A DNA stretch of 64,000 bases from Serratia liquefaciens (lineage in GTDB: Bacteria; Pseudomonadota; Gammaproteobacteria; Enterobacterales; Enterobacteriaceae): positions 1-64,000 of the forward strand of contig JAAXZN010000006.1 in the NCBI GenBank assembly GCA_012719855.1, given 5' to 3'. Positions 1-8,047 of this stretch are shown here, one piece after another. How positions within the stretch are numbered: the first letter of the stretch is position 1; each line of letters opens with the position of its first letter. Both the position numbers and the translations under genes were made by a program. The notes under the pieces are model-generated. The model did not search any database, had not been told where the DNA came from, and saw only the letters and a program-made list of their open reading frames with translations.

Positions 1-130
1 ATAACTGCTCATGTCAGTGATTTCCTTCTTACTTGTGGTGAGTAAGCTGGAATTTTCTGGCATGGGCTTTCTTCAGGCTAGAGCCTCACAGGGACAATCA
101 CCACCTCCCCAGGAGGTGGTTTAGGGCTGA
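1..130 (-). mobile_element. Possible truncated end of an IS200/IS605-type element
   Basis: The left edge holds a perfect 9-bp stem hairpin at 100-120 (ACCACCTCC, loop CCA, GGAGGTGGT). About 40 bases further on the minus strand an open frame starts at an ATG (63 down to 1) and runs off the window, reading MPENSSLLTTSKKEITDMSSY with the last residues at the edge. A subterminal hairpin a short distance before a small minus-strand gene resembles the left end of IS200/IS605-family elements. No HUH transposase motif is inside the window, so this is only a suggestion. It could equally be the start of an unrelated small gene with a terminator. Confidence 0.3.
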
Positions 131-133
131 CAA

Positions 134-161
134 TAAAAAAAGGCGCTTTGAGCGCCTTTTT
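134..161 (-). terminator. Rho-independent terminator of grxA
   Basis: On the minus strand, 20-odd bases past the grxA stop, a stem GGCGCT / AGCGCC (142-147 with 151-156, loop TTG) is followed by a run of T. A-runs on one side and T-runs on the other make it look bidirectional. Confidence 0.85.
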
Positions 162-179
162 GTCGTTCTCGCCTGAAGC

Positions 180-443
180 TTACTGGAACAGGTTCAGGTT
201 TTCTTTGGCATAAGCTTCGAAATCGGTGCAGCCGCCGATGTGTTTCTCATCGAGGAAGATCTGCGGTACGGTTTCTACCGGCTTGCCAACGGTTTTTTCC
301 AGATCGGCTTTGGTGATGCCTTCTGCGTGGATATCAACATAACGGAAGTTGAAATCGTCACGTTCTTCAGTCAGTTTTTCCGCCAACTCTTTCGCACGGA
401 CACAATAAGGACAGCCTGGGCGCCCGAAGATAACTGCAAACAT
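180..443 (-). CDS. grxA: Glutaredoxin 1
   Basis: Small cytoplasmic glutathione-dependent disulfide reductase of 87 residues, close to the usual enterobacterial length. The redox motif CPYC lies at residues 11-14. The cis-proline motif TVP is near residue 59, and GGCTDF near 70 forms the glutathione-binding loop. In enterobacteria it reduces ribonucleotide reductase, PAPS reductase and oxidised OxyR. The start has a good AAGGAG ribosome site (447-454 region on the minus strand). It is monocistronic, with its own terminator, and is divergent from ybjC. In E. coli grxA is under OxyR control. A 13-bp palindrome sits just upstream here, but I cannot call it an OxyR site with confidence. Confidence 0.97.
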   Translation of the reverse strand: MFAVIFGRPGCPYCVRAKELAEKLTEERDDFNFRYVDIHAEGITKADLEKTVGKPVETVPQIFLDEKHIGGCTDFEAYAKENLNLFQ

Positions 444-457
444 GCAACACTCCTTAG

Positions 458-470
458 ATTGATATTCAAT
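458..470. promoter_or_regulatory. Palindrome in the grxA promoter region
   Basis: Perfect palindrome ATTGATATTCAAT lies a few bases upstream of the grxA Shine-Dalgarno, in an AT-rich stretch that includes TATAAT-like hexamers on both strands. The position suits a promoter or operator for grxA. OxyR regulates grxA in E. coli, but its spaced ATAG/CTAT pattern is not clearly met here. Confidence 0.3.
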
Positions 471-684
471 AATATAATCGCAACTGCAATGACATTCTGT
501 CAGTCAAAAAGACTTAAGGTTGAGCATTACCCGCATTGATGGCGCCTACTATGCCCGTTGGGTCAGCGAAAAAAAAGCAGGAATTACCTGTTAATCTGAT
601 TCATCTAACCGATTAAGTCGCCGGGGCTGTCGCCATCGGGGGGAATTCACTACACTGGAGGCAGAGCTTCTGGAGAAGAAAAAT

Positions 685-990
685 ATGCGTTCATTTGGTG
701 ACTTACCTCGTACGGTGTTGGTTTTGGAAGGCTTGGGCATGCTGTCGTTAGTGCTGGCTTATCTGAGCATTCACGGTCACGTTCAATTGCCGGGCTGGTT
801 GGCTTCCCAGCAGGCAGCGGTGGGCATGATTTTCCTCGGCGTGGCGCTGATGGTCCCGGCGGCGGCGTTTTTGGTTTGGCGCGTGGTGCAAGGATTCGGC
901 CCGCTAATGCGTGGCGGTCAACCGCCGCAGAACGATCGGCATAAGCCTCATTCGCCGGTCGATAAAAACGACAGTGAGCCGCGCGGCTAA
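685..990 (+). CDS. ybjC: YbjC family small membrane protein
   Basis: 101-residue protein with two hydrophobic segments (about residues 12-30 and 45-68) and a charged, glycine/proline-rich C-terminus. It matches the E. coli YbjC family (DUF1418-type inner-membrane protein) in length and in its N-terminal pattern (LP...VLxLEGxGM). Its function is unknown. In E. coli ybjC heads a SoxRS/MarA-responsive unit ybjC-nfsA-rimK-ybjN. Here nfsA is absent and rimK follows after 56 bases, so ybjC probably leads the rimK-ybjN transcript. A GGAG sequence about 10 bases upstream supports the start. Confidence 0.85.
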   Translation: MRSFGDLPRTVLVLEGLGMLSLVLAYLSIHGHVQLPGWLASQQAAVGMIFLGVALMVPAAAFLVWRVVQGFGPLMRGGQPPQNDRHKPHSPVDKNDSEPRG

Positions 991-1046
991 GTGATGGCCG
1001 CCGGTGCATGCCTGCCTGACAGGTAATTGCCTTTTTGGAGTGACGA

Positions 1047-1949
1047 GTGAAAATTGCCATTCTTTCGCGCGATGGAACGCTGTACTCATGCAAGCGTTTG
1101 GTGGAGGCGGCAGAGCAGCGCGGCCACAGCGTGGATATTATCGATCCGCTTTCTTGCTACATGAACATTAACCCGGCCGCGCCGACCATTCACTATCGCG
1201 GTCGTCAGTTGGAGCGCTACGATGCGGTGATCCCGCGCATCGGCTCCGCTATCACCTTCTATGGTACCGCCGTCCTGCGTCAGTTTGAGCTGCTGGGCAG
1301 TTACCCGCTGAATGAGTCGGTGGCGATCACTCGCGCACGCGACAAACTGCGTTCGCTGCAGTTACTGGCACGGCAGGGGATTGACCTGCCGATCACCGGT
1401 TTTGCCCATTCGCCGGACGACACCGGTGATTTGATCGAACTGGTCGGCGGCGCGCCTCTGGTGGTCAAATTGGTGGAGGGCACGCAGGGCATTGGGGTGG
1501 TGCTGGCGGAAACCCGTCAGGCGGCAGAAAGCGTGATTGATGCTTTTCGTGGTCTCAACGCCCATATCCTGGTGCAGGAATATATTCGCGAGGCCCAGGG
1601 CAGCGACGTTCGCTGCCTGGTGGTCGGTGGGCGGGTCGTCGCCGCGATTGAGCGACAGGCTAAACCGGGAGAGTTCCGTTCCAATCTGCACCGTGGCGGT
1701 ACAGCCCGTAAAGTGAGCATCACTGCCAAAGAGCGAGCTGTGGCGGTTAAGGCTGCCACCACGCTGGGGCTGGACGTTGCCGGGGTAGATATTTTGCGAG
1801 CGGCTCGCGGCCCGTTGGTGATGGAAGTGAACGCCTCACCGGGGTTGGAAGGGGTGGAAACCACCACGGGATTGGATATTGCCGGCATGATGATCGAGTA
1901 TATCGAGCCGCGCGCCAGAGTGGGATTTCGTCTCAAGTCGGGCGGCTGA
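1047..1949 (+). CDS. rimK: Ribosomal protein S6 glutamate ligase RimK
   Basis: ATP-grasp ligase of 300 residues, identical in length to E. coli RimK, which adds glutamate residues to the C-terminus of ribosomal protein S6. The N-terminal preATP domain begins [15 protein letters not shown]. The ATP-grasp core contains [13 protein letters not shown] (about 139-151) and ends with the metal-binding [11 protein letters not shown] (about 258-268). The start codon is GTG, preceded by GGAG at 1037-1040. It lies between ybjC and ybjN on the same strand. nfsA, which separates ybjC and rimK in E. coli, is missing. Confidence 0.96.
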   Translation: MKIAILSRDGTLYSCKRLVEAAEQRGHSVDIIDPLSCYMNINPAAPTIHYRGRQLERYDAVIPRIGSAITFYGTAVLRQFELLGSYPLNESVAITRARDKLRSLQLLARQGIDLPITGFAHSPDDTGDLIELVGGAPLVVKLVEGTQGIGVVLAETRQAAESVIDAFRGLNAHILVQEYIREAQGSDVRCLVVGGRVVAAIERQAKPGEFRSNLHRGGTARKVSITAKERAVAVKAATTLGLDVAGVDILRAARGPLVMEVNASPGLEGVETTTGLDIAGMMIEYIEPRARVGFRLKSGG

Positions 1950-2110
1950 TGTCGCCGACCAAAATCGGCTTTGCCATCGCCAGTTTTGCGGTTTTTTCCC
2001 GGCGATATTTGCCCAAATAGCGAATTAAGCCGCATTGATCGTGGCATCGCGGGGGAATATTCCGTAAGCTATGCGCCTTTTCGCGTTTTGAATATTGTGA
2101 GGCTGGTATT

Positions 2111-2590
2111 ATGGATTCACTCATTGTCCCTGATTTGGCGTTGTTACGACGCTGGCTGGATCAATCGGGCATTTCATTCTTTGAGTGCGATTCCTGTCAG
2201 GCGCTGCACCTGCCGCACATGCAAAACTTCGATGGCGTGTTCGACGCCAAACTCGATCTGGTGGACAACGTTATTCTGTTCTCCGCGCTGGCCGAGGTGA
2301 AACCGACCGCGCTGATCCCCCTGGTGGCCGATCTCAGCCAGATCAACGCCAGCTCCCTGACCATCAAAGCCTTTGTCGATATCCAGGACGATAACCTGCC
2401 GAAGCTGATCGTCTGTCAGGCGCTGAGCATCGCCGTAGGCGTCACGCTGGAACAGTTCACGCACTTTATGCAGCAGGGCGAAGAGCAGATCTCCATGGTG
2501 ATCCTCGAGGCGCGGGCGAACGATCTGCTGTTTATGGGTGACGAAGAAGAGAACCCGGCTAGCGCCGAACGCCTGCCAATGTTGCACTGA
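2111..2590 (+). CDS. ybjN: YbjN family stress-associated protein
   Basis: 159-residue cytoplasmic protein matching enterobacterial YbjN almost end to end, including the conserved SFFEC and ALHLPHMQNFDGVFDAK stretches near residues 23-48. In E. coli it affects motility, biofilm and multiple stress responses, and the fold resembles type III secretion chaperones. Its exact biochemical role is not known. A GAGG about 8 bases before the ATG supports the start. It follows rimK by 160 bases on the same strand, so it may be transcribed with rimK or from its own promoter. Confidence 0.93.
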   Translation: MDSLIVPDLALLRRWLDQSGISFFECDSCQALHLPHMQNFDGVFDAKLDLVDNVILFSALAEVKPTALIPLVADLSQINASSLTIKAFVDIQDDNLPKLIVCQALSIAVGVTLEQFTHFMQQGEEQISMVILEARANDLLFMGDEEENPASAERLPMLH

Positions 2591-2998
2591 TCCCCGCTGT
2601 AGATTATGCATGTCGCCCCTCTGGCGGCATGCTGCCGTTATTCCCTTCCACGATAATATATTCTGCGTTTTACCCTCTTTTGCCCGATATTTCTCGCCGT
2701 TTATGCCATTAATGGCGTATCACATAGAGAGAAACTGCATAAAAAATCGATAAAAGCCGTTTTTGACCCCGGAGGCTGGTGCGTTTTGGCAACAGCGGTT
2801 ATGCTGCTGATTCTGCTAAGGGCTTGCGATTCCCCAGGTGACCATGCGGGCTGGGCAGTTGAAAAAGGTGTCTGCAATCAACTGCATAGCTATTCAATCC
2901 GCGGTTGCAACGATTGCGCTCGATCAGGAAAGGTTTTGTATCAGTTTGCGATACAAGTTCAATTCTATGATTCACCCCTGTTTTGGAGGAAGTTACGG
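2591..2998. other. ybjN-potF intergenic region
   Basis: 408 bases without a convincing gene. It holds a ten-pair hairpin at 2608-2632 (GCATGTCGCC with GGCGGCATGC, one T-G pair), probably the ybjN 3' end although no T-run follows. It also holds a perfect inverted repeat at 2936-2956 just ahead of potF. The potF frame is open through much of this stretch back to 2786, but the strong Shine-Dalgarno and the signal peptide place the real start at 2999. Confidence 0.6.
2936..2956 (+). promoter_or_regulatory. Inverted repeat upstream of potF
   Basis: Perfect 7-bp inverted repeat TTGTATC, 7-base spacer, GATACAA, about 43 bases before the potF start. It could be an operator or a 5'-leader hairpin. 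No regulator can be named from the sequence. Confidence 0.4.
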
Positions 2999-4108
2999 AT
3001 GGTCACCCAACGTAAAAAGTGGTTATCGGGTGTTGTTGCCGGCCTGCTGATGGCCGCGTCCGTCACGGCGTCAGCCGAGGAAAAAACGCTGCACGTCTAT
3101 AACTGGTCCGACTATATTGCGCCGGACACCTTAGCTAAATTCCAGAAAGAAACCGGCATTAAAGTGGTGTACGACGTCTTTGACTCCAACGAAGTGTTGG
3201 AAGGCAAACTGATGGCGGGCAGCACCGGTTATGATCTGGTAGTGCCTTCATCCAACTTCCTTGAGCGCCAGTCGAAGGCCGGTATTTTCGAGCCGCTCGA
3301 CAAGAGCAAGATGCCGAACTACAAAAACCTTGATCCCGAAATGCTGCAGCTGGTGGCACACAATGACAAGGACAACAAGTACGGCATCCCTTACCTGATG
3401 GTGACCACCGGCATCGGTTATAACGTCGACAAAGTGAAGGCGGTGCTGGGTAAAGACGCGCCGGTCGACAGCTGGGATCTGATCCTCAAGCCGGAAAACC
3501 TCGAGAAGCTGAAAAGCTGCGGCGTTTCCTTCCTGGATGCACCTAGTGAGGTTTACGCCACCGTGCTGCACTACCTGGGCAAGGATCCCAACAGCACCAA
3601 CGCAGCGGATTACACCGGTGCGGCCAACGATCTGCTGCTTAAGCTGCGGCCGAACATCCGTTATTTCCACTCTTCTCAATACATCAATGACCTTGCGAAC
3701 GGTGATATCTGCGTAGCGATAGGTTGGTCCGGCGACGTGATGCAGGCGGCCAACCGCGCCAAAGAGGCGAAGAACGGCGTGAACGTGGCTTATGCTATCC
3801 CGAAAGAAGGGGCGCTGACCTATTTTGACATGTTTGCCATGCCGGCAGATGCCAAAAACAAGGACGCCGCCTACCAGTTCCTGAACTTCCTGATGAAGCC
3901 TGATGTGATGGCCGGCATCAGCAACTACGTCTATTACGCCAACGCGGTGAAGGACTCCACCCCGCTGGTGAAAGCGGAAGTGCGTGATAATCCGAACGTC
4001 TACCCACCGGCCGATCTGCGTGCCAAGCTGTTCACGCTGAACGTGCAGTCGCCGAAGTTGGATCGTGTGATTACCCGCGCCTGGACTAAAGTTAAAAGCG
4101 GACGCTAG
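2999..4108 (+). CDS. potF: Putrescine ABC transporter periplasmic binding protein PotF
   Basis: 369-residue periplasmic solute-binding protein that delivers putrescine to PotGHI. A Sec signal peptide spans about residues 1-26 (basic N-terminus, hydrophobic core, cleavage after ASA). The mature protein begins EEKTLHVYNWSDYI, the characteristic opening of PotD/PotF-type proteins. GGAGG at 2985-2989 fixes the ATG at 2999 although the frame stays open far upstream, and the resulting length equals that of E. coli PotF. It is the first gene of potFGHI. Its 3' end is separated from potG by 137 bases, compatible with a more abundant binding-protein mRNA. Confidence 0.97.
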   Translation: MVTQRKKWLSGVVAGLLMAASVTASAEEKTLHVYNWSDYIAPDTLAKFQKETGIKVVYDVFDSNEVLEGKLMAGSTGYDLVVPSSNFLERQSKAGIFEPLDKSKMPNYKNLDPEMLQLVAHNDKDNKYGIPYLMVTTGIGYNVDKVKAVLGKDAPVDSWDLILKPENLEKLKSCGVSFLDAPSEVYATVLHYLGKDPNSTNAADYTGAANDLLLKLRPNIRYFHSSQYINDLANGDICVAIGWSGDVMQAANRAKEAKNGVNVAYAIPKEGALTYFDMFAMPADAKNKDAAYQFLNFLMKPDVMAGISNYVYYANAVKDSTPLVKAEVRDNPNVYPPADLRAKLFTLNVQSPKLDRVITRAWTKVKSGR

Positions 4109-4245
4109 TACTCAGGGCCCAAAATGCCGGGCCCGGCTTTCAGTGTTGTCTTGACCAGCAGGCGGGGCTACCCGCCTGCATTGCCATTTTGGGCCATGGC
4201 AATCGCCGTGGTTTTTTGTACTGTTTGCACCGGAGAGCACCCCGA

Positions 4246-5379
4246 TTGAACGACGCTATCCCTCGTCCTCAAGCCAAGTCGCAGAAGGTCTTCACCCCTC
4301 TGCTGGAAATCCGTAACCTCACCAAAACCTTTGACGGCCAAAACGCGGTCGAAGACGTTAGCCTGACCATCTACAAAGGCGAAATATTTGCCCTGCTGGG
4401 CCCCTCCGGCTGCGGCAAGTCGACGCTGTTGCGCATGTTGGCCGGTTTTGAACAGCCGACGGAAGGGCAAATAGTGCTCGACGGGCAAGACATGTCGCAC
4501 GTGCCGCCCTACCAGCGGCCGATTAACATGATGTTCCAGTCCTACGCGCTATTCCCGCACATGACGGTGGAGCAAAACATCGCCTTCGGCCTGAAGCAGG
4601 ACAAGATGCCGCGTGGGGAAATCGCCGAGCGAGTGGCGGAAATGCTGTCGCTGGTGCATATGCAGGAGTTTGCCAAACGCAAGCCGCACCAGCTTTCCGG
4701 CGGTCAACGCCAGCGTGTGGCGCTGGCGCGCAGCCTTGCCAAGCGACCAAAGCTGCTACTGCTGGATGAACCGATGGGCGCGCTGGATAAAAAACTGCGT
4801 GACCGCATGCAGCTGGAAGTGACGGACATTCTTGAGCGCGTCGGCGTGACCTGCGTAATGGTCACCCACGATCAGGAAGAGGCGATGACCATGGCAGGCC
4901 GTATCGCCATCATGAATCGCGGCAAGTTTGTGCAGATCGGCGAGCCGGAAGAGATCTACGAACACCCGAACAGCCGTTTCAGCGCCGAGTTTATCGGTTC
5001 GGTCAACGTATTTGACTGTGTGCTGCTAGAGCGCCAGGACGATGCCCTGATCCTGCAAAGCCCAGGTTTGCGGCATGCGATCAAGGTAGATTCCGACGCC
5101 TCGGTGGTGGACGGGGTGCCGATCCAGGTTGCGTTGCGACCGGAAAAAATCATGCTGTGCGAAGAGATCCCGGAAGATGGCTGCAATTTTGCCGTGGGGG
5201 AAGTAGTGCATATCGCCTACCTCGGCGATTTGTCGATCTACCACGTGAAGCTGCTCAGCGGCCAGATGCTCAGCGCCCAATTGCAAAACGGTCACCGTTT
5301 CCGCAAGGGGATGCCGACCTGGGGCGACGAAGTGCGGCTGAGTTGGGAAGCCGACAGCTGTGTCGTGTTGACGGTGTGA
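4246..5379 (+). CDS. potG: Putrescine ABC transporter ATP-binding protein PotG
   Basis: 377-residue ABC ATPase powering putrescine uptake. The Walker A GPSGCGKST lies at residues 52-60, signature LSGGQ at 150-154 and Walker B LLLLDEP at 170-176, followed by a TOBE-type C-terminal domain after about residue 290. The start is a TTG at 4246, preceded by GGAGAG (4232-4237). It gives the same N-terminus (NDAIPRPQAK) and length as E. coli PotG. Upstream in-frame codons are less likely because they extend past the family N-terminus. It is the second gene of potFGHI. Confidence 0.95.
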   Translation: MNDAIPRPQAKSQKVFTPLLEIRNLTKTFDGQNAVEDVSLTIYKGEIFALLGPSGCGKSTLLRMLAGFEQPTEGQIVLDGQDMSHVPPYQRPINMMFQSYALFPHMTVEQNIAFGLKQDKMPRGEIAERVAEMLSLVHMQEFAKRKPHQLSGGQRQRVALARSLAKRPKLLLLDEPMGALDKKLRDRMQLEVTDILERVGVTCVMVTHDQEEAMTMAGRIAIMNRGKFVQIGEPEEIYEHPNSRFSAEFIGSVNVFDCVLLERQDDALILQSPGLRHAIKVDSDASVVDGVPIQVALRPEKIMLCEEIPEDGCNFAVGEVVHIAYLGDLSIYHVKLLSGQMLSAQLQNGHRFRKGMPTWGDEVRLSWEADSCVVLTV

Positions 5380-5404
5380 GTGGCGAAGGTGAGGAATAAT
5401 CATT

Positions 5405-6370
5405 ATGACAATGCTTGCTGAACGCACGCCGCCGGAACCGCCGGCCAAGGGACCCGGCCCGCTGAAAGCTTTTTTCCAGCGTCTGCAAATGGCCCACGGC
5501 CGCAAACTGGTGATTGCGGTGCCGCTGCTGTGGCTGACATTGCTGTTCCTGCTGCCGTTCCTGATTGTGTTCAAGATCAGCCTGGCGGAGCTGGCGCTGG
5601 CGGTGCCGCCTTACACTGACCTGATGAGCTGGGCTGACGGGAAGCTGGATATTGCGCTCAACTTTGCCAATTACCTGCAACTGACCGACGACCCGTTATA
5701 TCTGGACGCCTATCTGCAGTCGCTGCAGGTGGCGGCGGTATCGACGGTATGCTGCCTGATCATTGGCTATCCGTTGGCCTGGGCAGTGGCGCACAGCAAA
5801 GCGTCAACCCGCAATATTTTGCTGCTGTTGGTGATCCTGCCGTCGTGGACCTCATTTTTGATCCGCGTTTATGCCTGGATGGGCATATTGAAAAACAACG
5901 GTATCCTTAACAATTTCCTGCTGTGGCTCGGGGTTATCGATCAGCCGCTGGTGATCCTGCATACCAATCTGGCGGTCTACATCGGCGTGGTGTATTCCTA
6001 TCTGCCGTTTATGGTGCTGCCGATTTATACCGCCTTGACGCGTCTGGATTATTCGCTGGTAGAGGCTTCGCTGGATCTGGGCGCCAAACCGCTGAAAACC
6101 TTTTTCAGCGTGATTGTGCCGCTGACCCGTGGCGGCATCATTGCCGGCTCGATGCTGGTGTTTATCCCGGCGGTCGGCGAATTCGTGATCCCGGAACTGC
6201 TGGGCGGGCCGGACAGTATTATGATTGGCCGGGTACTGTGGCAGGAGTTCTTTAACAACCGCGATTGGCCGGTGGCTTCGGCGGTTGCTACCGTGATGTT
6301 GCTGCTGTTGATTTTGCCGATTCTCTGGTTCCACAAGCACCAGAACAAGGAAATGGGGGGGCAGGGATGA
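5405..6370 (+). CDS. potH: Putrescine ABC transporter permease PotH
   Basis: 321-residue inner-membrane permease of the MetI-like ABC type. It has six hydrophobic segments, the first at about 38-58, and the EAA loop is visible around EASLDLGAKPLKTFF (about residues 218-232). It pairs with PotI to form the putrescine channel energised by PotG. It starts 25 bases after potG, and its last codons overlap the potI start (ATGA), which indicates translational coupling. Confidence 0.96.
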   Translation: MTMLAERTPPEPPAKGPGPLKAFFQRLQMAHGRKLVIAVPLLWLTLLFLLPFLIVFKISLAELALAVPPYTDLMSWADGKLDIALNFANYLQLTDDPLYLDAYLQSLQVAAVSTVCCLIIGYPLAWAVAHSKASTRNILLLLVILPSWTSFLIRVYAWMGILKNNGILNNFLLWLGVIDQPLVILHTNLAVYIGVVYSYLPFMVLPIYTALTRLDYSLVEASLDLGAKPLKTFFSVIVPLTRGGIIAGSMLVFIPAVGEFVIPELLGGPDSIMIGRVLWQEFFNNRDWPVASAVATVMLLLLILPILWFHKHQNKEMGGQG

Positions 6371-7212
6371 ACAACTTGCCGGTAGTGCGTTCACCGTGGC
6401 GTATCGCTATTTTGGTGCTCGGTTTCACCTTCCTGTATGCGCCGATGCTGATGCTGGTGATTTACTCGTTCAACAGTTCGAAACTGGTGACGGTGTGGGC
6501 GGGCTGGTCGACGCGTTGGTATACCGCGTTATTCCATGATTCGGCGATGATCAGCGCAGTCGGGCTCAGCCTGACCATTGCTGCCGCCTCAGCCACCGCC
6601 GCCGTAGTGCTTGGCGCGATTGCTGCCGTGGTGATGGTGCGTTTTGGCCGTTTTCGCGGTTCAACCGGCTTTGCTTTTATGCTGACCGCACCGCTGGTTA
6701 TGCCGGATGTGATTACCGGTCTGTCGCTGCTGCTGTTGTTTGTAGCGATGGGGCATACCTTGGGTTGGCCGTCGGAACGCGGCATGTTCACCATCTGGCT
6801 GGCGCACGTCACCTTCTGTACTGCCTACGTTTCGGTGGTGATCAGTTCACGCCTGCGTGAATTGGATCGCTCGATAGAAGAGGCCGCGATGGATTTGGGC
6901 GCGACGCCGTTGAAGGTGTTTTTCGTGATCACGCTGCCAATGATTGCACCGGCGCTGGTTGCCGGCTGGATGTTGGCATTCACGCTGTCGCTGGATGACC
7001 TGGTGATTGCCAGCTTCGTCGCCGGGCCGGGCGCGACCACCTTGCCGATGTTGGTGTTCTCCAGCGTGCGTATGGGGGTTAATCCGGAAATCAACGCCCT
7101 GGCCAGTTTGATATTGCTGGTGGTCGGCGTTATCGGCCTGATTGCATGGTGGTTTATGGCGCGCTCGGAAAAACAGCGATCGCGCGAATTACAAAAGGCT
7201 GCCCGTAGCTGA
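6367..7212 (+). CDS. potI: Putrescine ABC transporter permease PotI
   Basis: 281-residue MetI-like permease, the same length as E. coli PotI. It has six membrane segments and an EAA loop at EAAMDLGATPLKVFF (about residues 173-187). The ATG at 6367 overlaps the potH stop by 4 bases (ATGA). The longer open frame upstream is just the potH region read in another frame. It is the last gene of potFGHI. A 7-bp inverted repeat at 7234-7254 lies 21 bases past the stop, and an ERIC element follows. Confidence 0.96.
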   Translation: MNNLPVVRSPWRIAILVLGFTFLYAPMLMLVIYSFNSSKLVTVWAGWSTRWYTALFHDSAMISAVGLSLTIAAASATAAVVLGAIAAVVMVRFGRFRGSTGFAFMLTAPLVMPDVITGLSLLLLFVAMGHTLGWPSERGMFTIWLAHVTFCTAYVSVVISSRLRELDRSIEEAAMDLGATPLKVFFVITLPMIAPALVAGWMLAFTLSLDDLVIASFVAGPGATTLPMLVFSSVRMGVNPEINALASLILLVVGVIGLIAWWFMARSEKQRSRELQKAARS

Positions 7213-7233
7213 GTCTGATTAAACCTGCTATTT

Positions 7234-7254
7234 TTGCAATTATTGGTATTGCAA
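7234..7254 (+). terminator. Hairpin after potI
   Basis: Perfect inverted repeat TTGCAAT, spacer TATTGGT, ATTGCAA, directly after the potFGHI operon. The T-run lies before rather than after the stem, so it is not a textbook intrinsic terminator, but it may act as a 3' boundary hairpin. Confidence 0.35.
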
Positions 7255-7286
7255 TTGATTACCTGACTTTATATATCTCGTTTGAG

Positions 7287-7472
7287 TATACCCTATAGCT
7301 TTAGAGTTACAGCCAGGCGGCCAGCTCGCTCTTCCCCAGGCATTGTAGGGGCGCCGTATGCTGCGCCCGCATTAATCGGGGCGAATTTATTCGCCCCCTA
7401 CAATCACTGGGGTGAGCGACAAATCTGTCTGGAACAGATTTGAAGGTTGCAACTTGAAAGATGGCGGGTATA
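7287..7472. repeat. ERIC element with an internal palindromic insert
   Basis: The ends TATACCC (7287-7293) and GGGTATA (7466-7472), the arm GCCAGGCGGCCAGCTCGCTC, and the paired core flanks CCCCAG (7334-7339) and CTGGGGTGAGCG (7407-7418) are those of an enterobacterial repetitive intergenic consensus (IRU). The usual central core between CCCCAG and CTGGGG is replaced by a 63-bp unit (7342-7404) with ends ATTGTAGGGGCG and CGCCCCCTACAAT. The whole is 186 bp instead of about 127. Its right end reaches past the first possible ATG of ybjO (7461), so that ATG belongs to the repeat. Confidence 0.85.
7342..7404. repeat. 63-bp palindromic unit inside the ERIC
   Basis: Ends ATTGTAGGGGCG and CGCCCCCTACAAT are inverted repeats. 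The interior carries two GC-rich half-palindromes (GGGGCG...TGCGCCC and GGGGCGAATTTATTCGCCCC). It looks like a short REP/MITE-type repeat without coding capacity, sitting exactly between the ERIC core arms. Confidence 0.7.
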
Positions 7473-7493
7473 GGCGGCGTTTCATTGCGGAAC

Positions 7494-7979
7494 ATGGACA
7501 TGTCAGACATGCTGAACAGCAGGCAGGGAATGAGAACGACTTCAGATGCGCCAGTACCGGTGATGGTGGCCGGTACGGCGATGGTGGCTATCAAATGCAT
7601 CAGCGTGCTGTTGCTGTTGGGTGAACTGGGCGTCGATGGCGCTCAGGAGTTTGTCAGCACCAGCGCCCAGGCCTGGGATTCCACCCTGATATTTTTGGCC
7701 GGTCTGGTGCTGCTGTGCCTGCAAATCAGCTGCGGTTTTGCGGTAATGCGCGGTCGCAATTGGGGACGTTGGGTCTATGTGGCCTGTCAGTGTGCGGTGG
7801 TCGGTTATTTGCTGTTGGCAACCATTGGCAGCTTTCTACCCGAGGTCTTTACCGTGGAGGGGGAAACCAGCGGCCAAATTCTGCACGTGTTGATCCTGCA
7901 GAAAATCCCCGACGTTGTCATCCTGGCATTATTGTTTGTTCCCGCCGCCAGCCGCCGCTATTTCGCCGCGCACAATTGA
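7494..7979 (+). CDS. ybjO: YbjO family inner-membrane protein
   Basis: 161 residues if started at 7494, matching E. coli YbjO (162) in length. It has hydrophobic segments around residues 18-40, 60-82, 92-112 and 130-150 and the conserved C-terminal LQKIPDVVILALLFVPAASRR stretch (read in part). It is DUF2593-like and its function is unknown. An earlier in-frame ATG at 7461 falls inside the ERIC right end. ATG 7530 has the better Shine-Dalgarno-like AGGCAGGG but would shorten the N-terminus. The start is therefore uncertain between 7461, 7494 and 7530. It lies between potI and rlmC as in E. coli. Confidence 0.82.
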   Translation: MDMSDMLNSRQGMRTTSDAPVPVMVAGTAMVAIKCISVLLLLGELGVDGAQEFVSTSAQAWDSTLIFLAGLVLLCLQISCGFAVMRGRNWGRWVYVACQCAVVGYLLLATIGSFLPEVFTVEGETSGQILHVLILQKIPDVVILALLFVPAASRRYFAAHN

Positions 7980-7983
7980 GATT

Positions 7984-8018
7984 TTAAGGGCGTAGAGTGA
8001 TAAACTCTGCGCCCTTAA
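7984..8018 (+). terminator. Long-stem hairpin after ybjO
   Basis: 15-pair stem: TTAAGGGCG-T-AGAGT (7984-7998), loop GATAA, then ACTCT-G-CGCCCTTAA (8004-8018), with one T-G pair. TTATT follows. It starts 4 bases after the ybjO stop and ends 30 bases before rlmC, so it can separate the two genes. Confidence 0.7.
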
Positions 8019-8047
8019 TTATTCACCCCGAACTCAGAGTCAACTTA

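Noticed and set aside
2786-2998. N-terminal extension of potF
   Set aside because: The frame is open, but the signal peptide, GGAGG site and family length all place the start at 2999.
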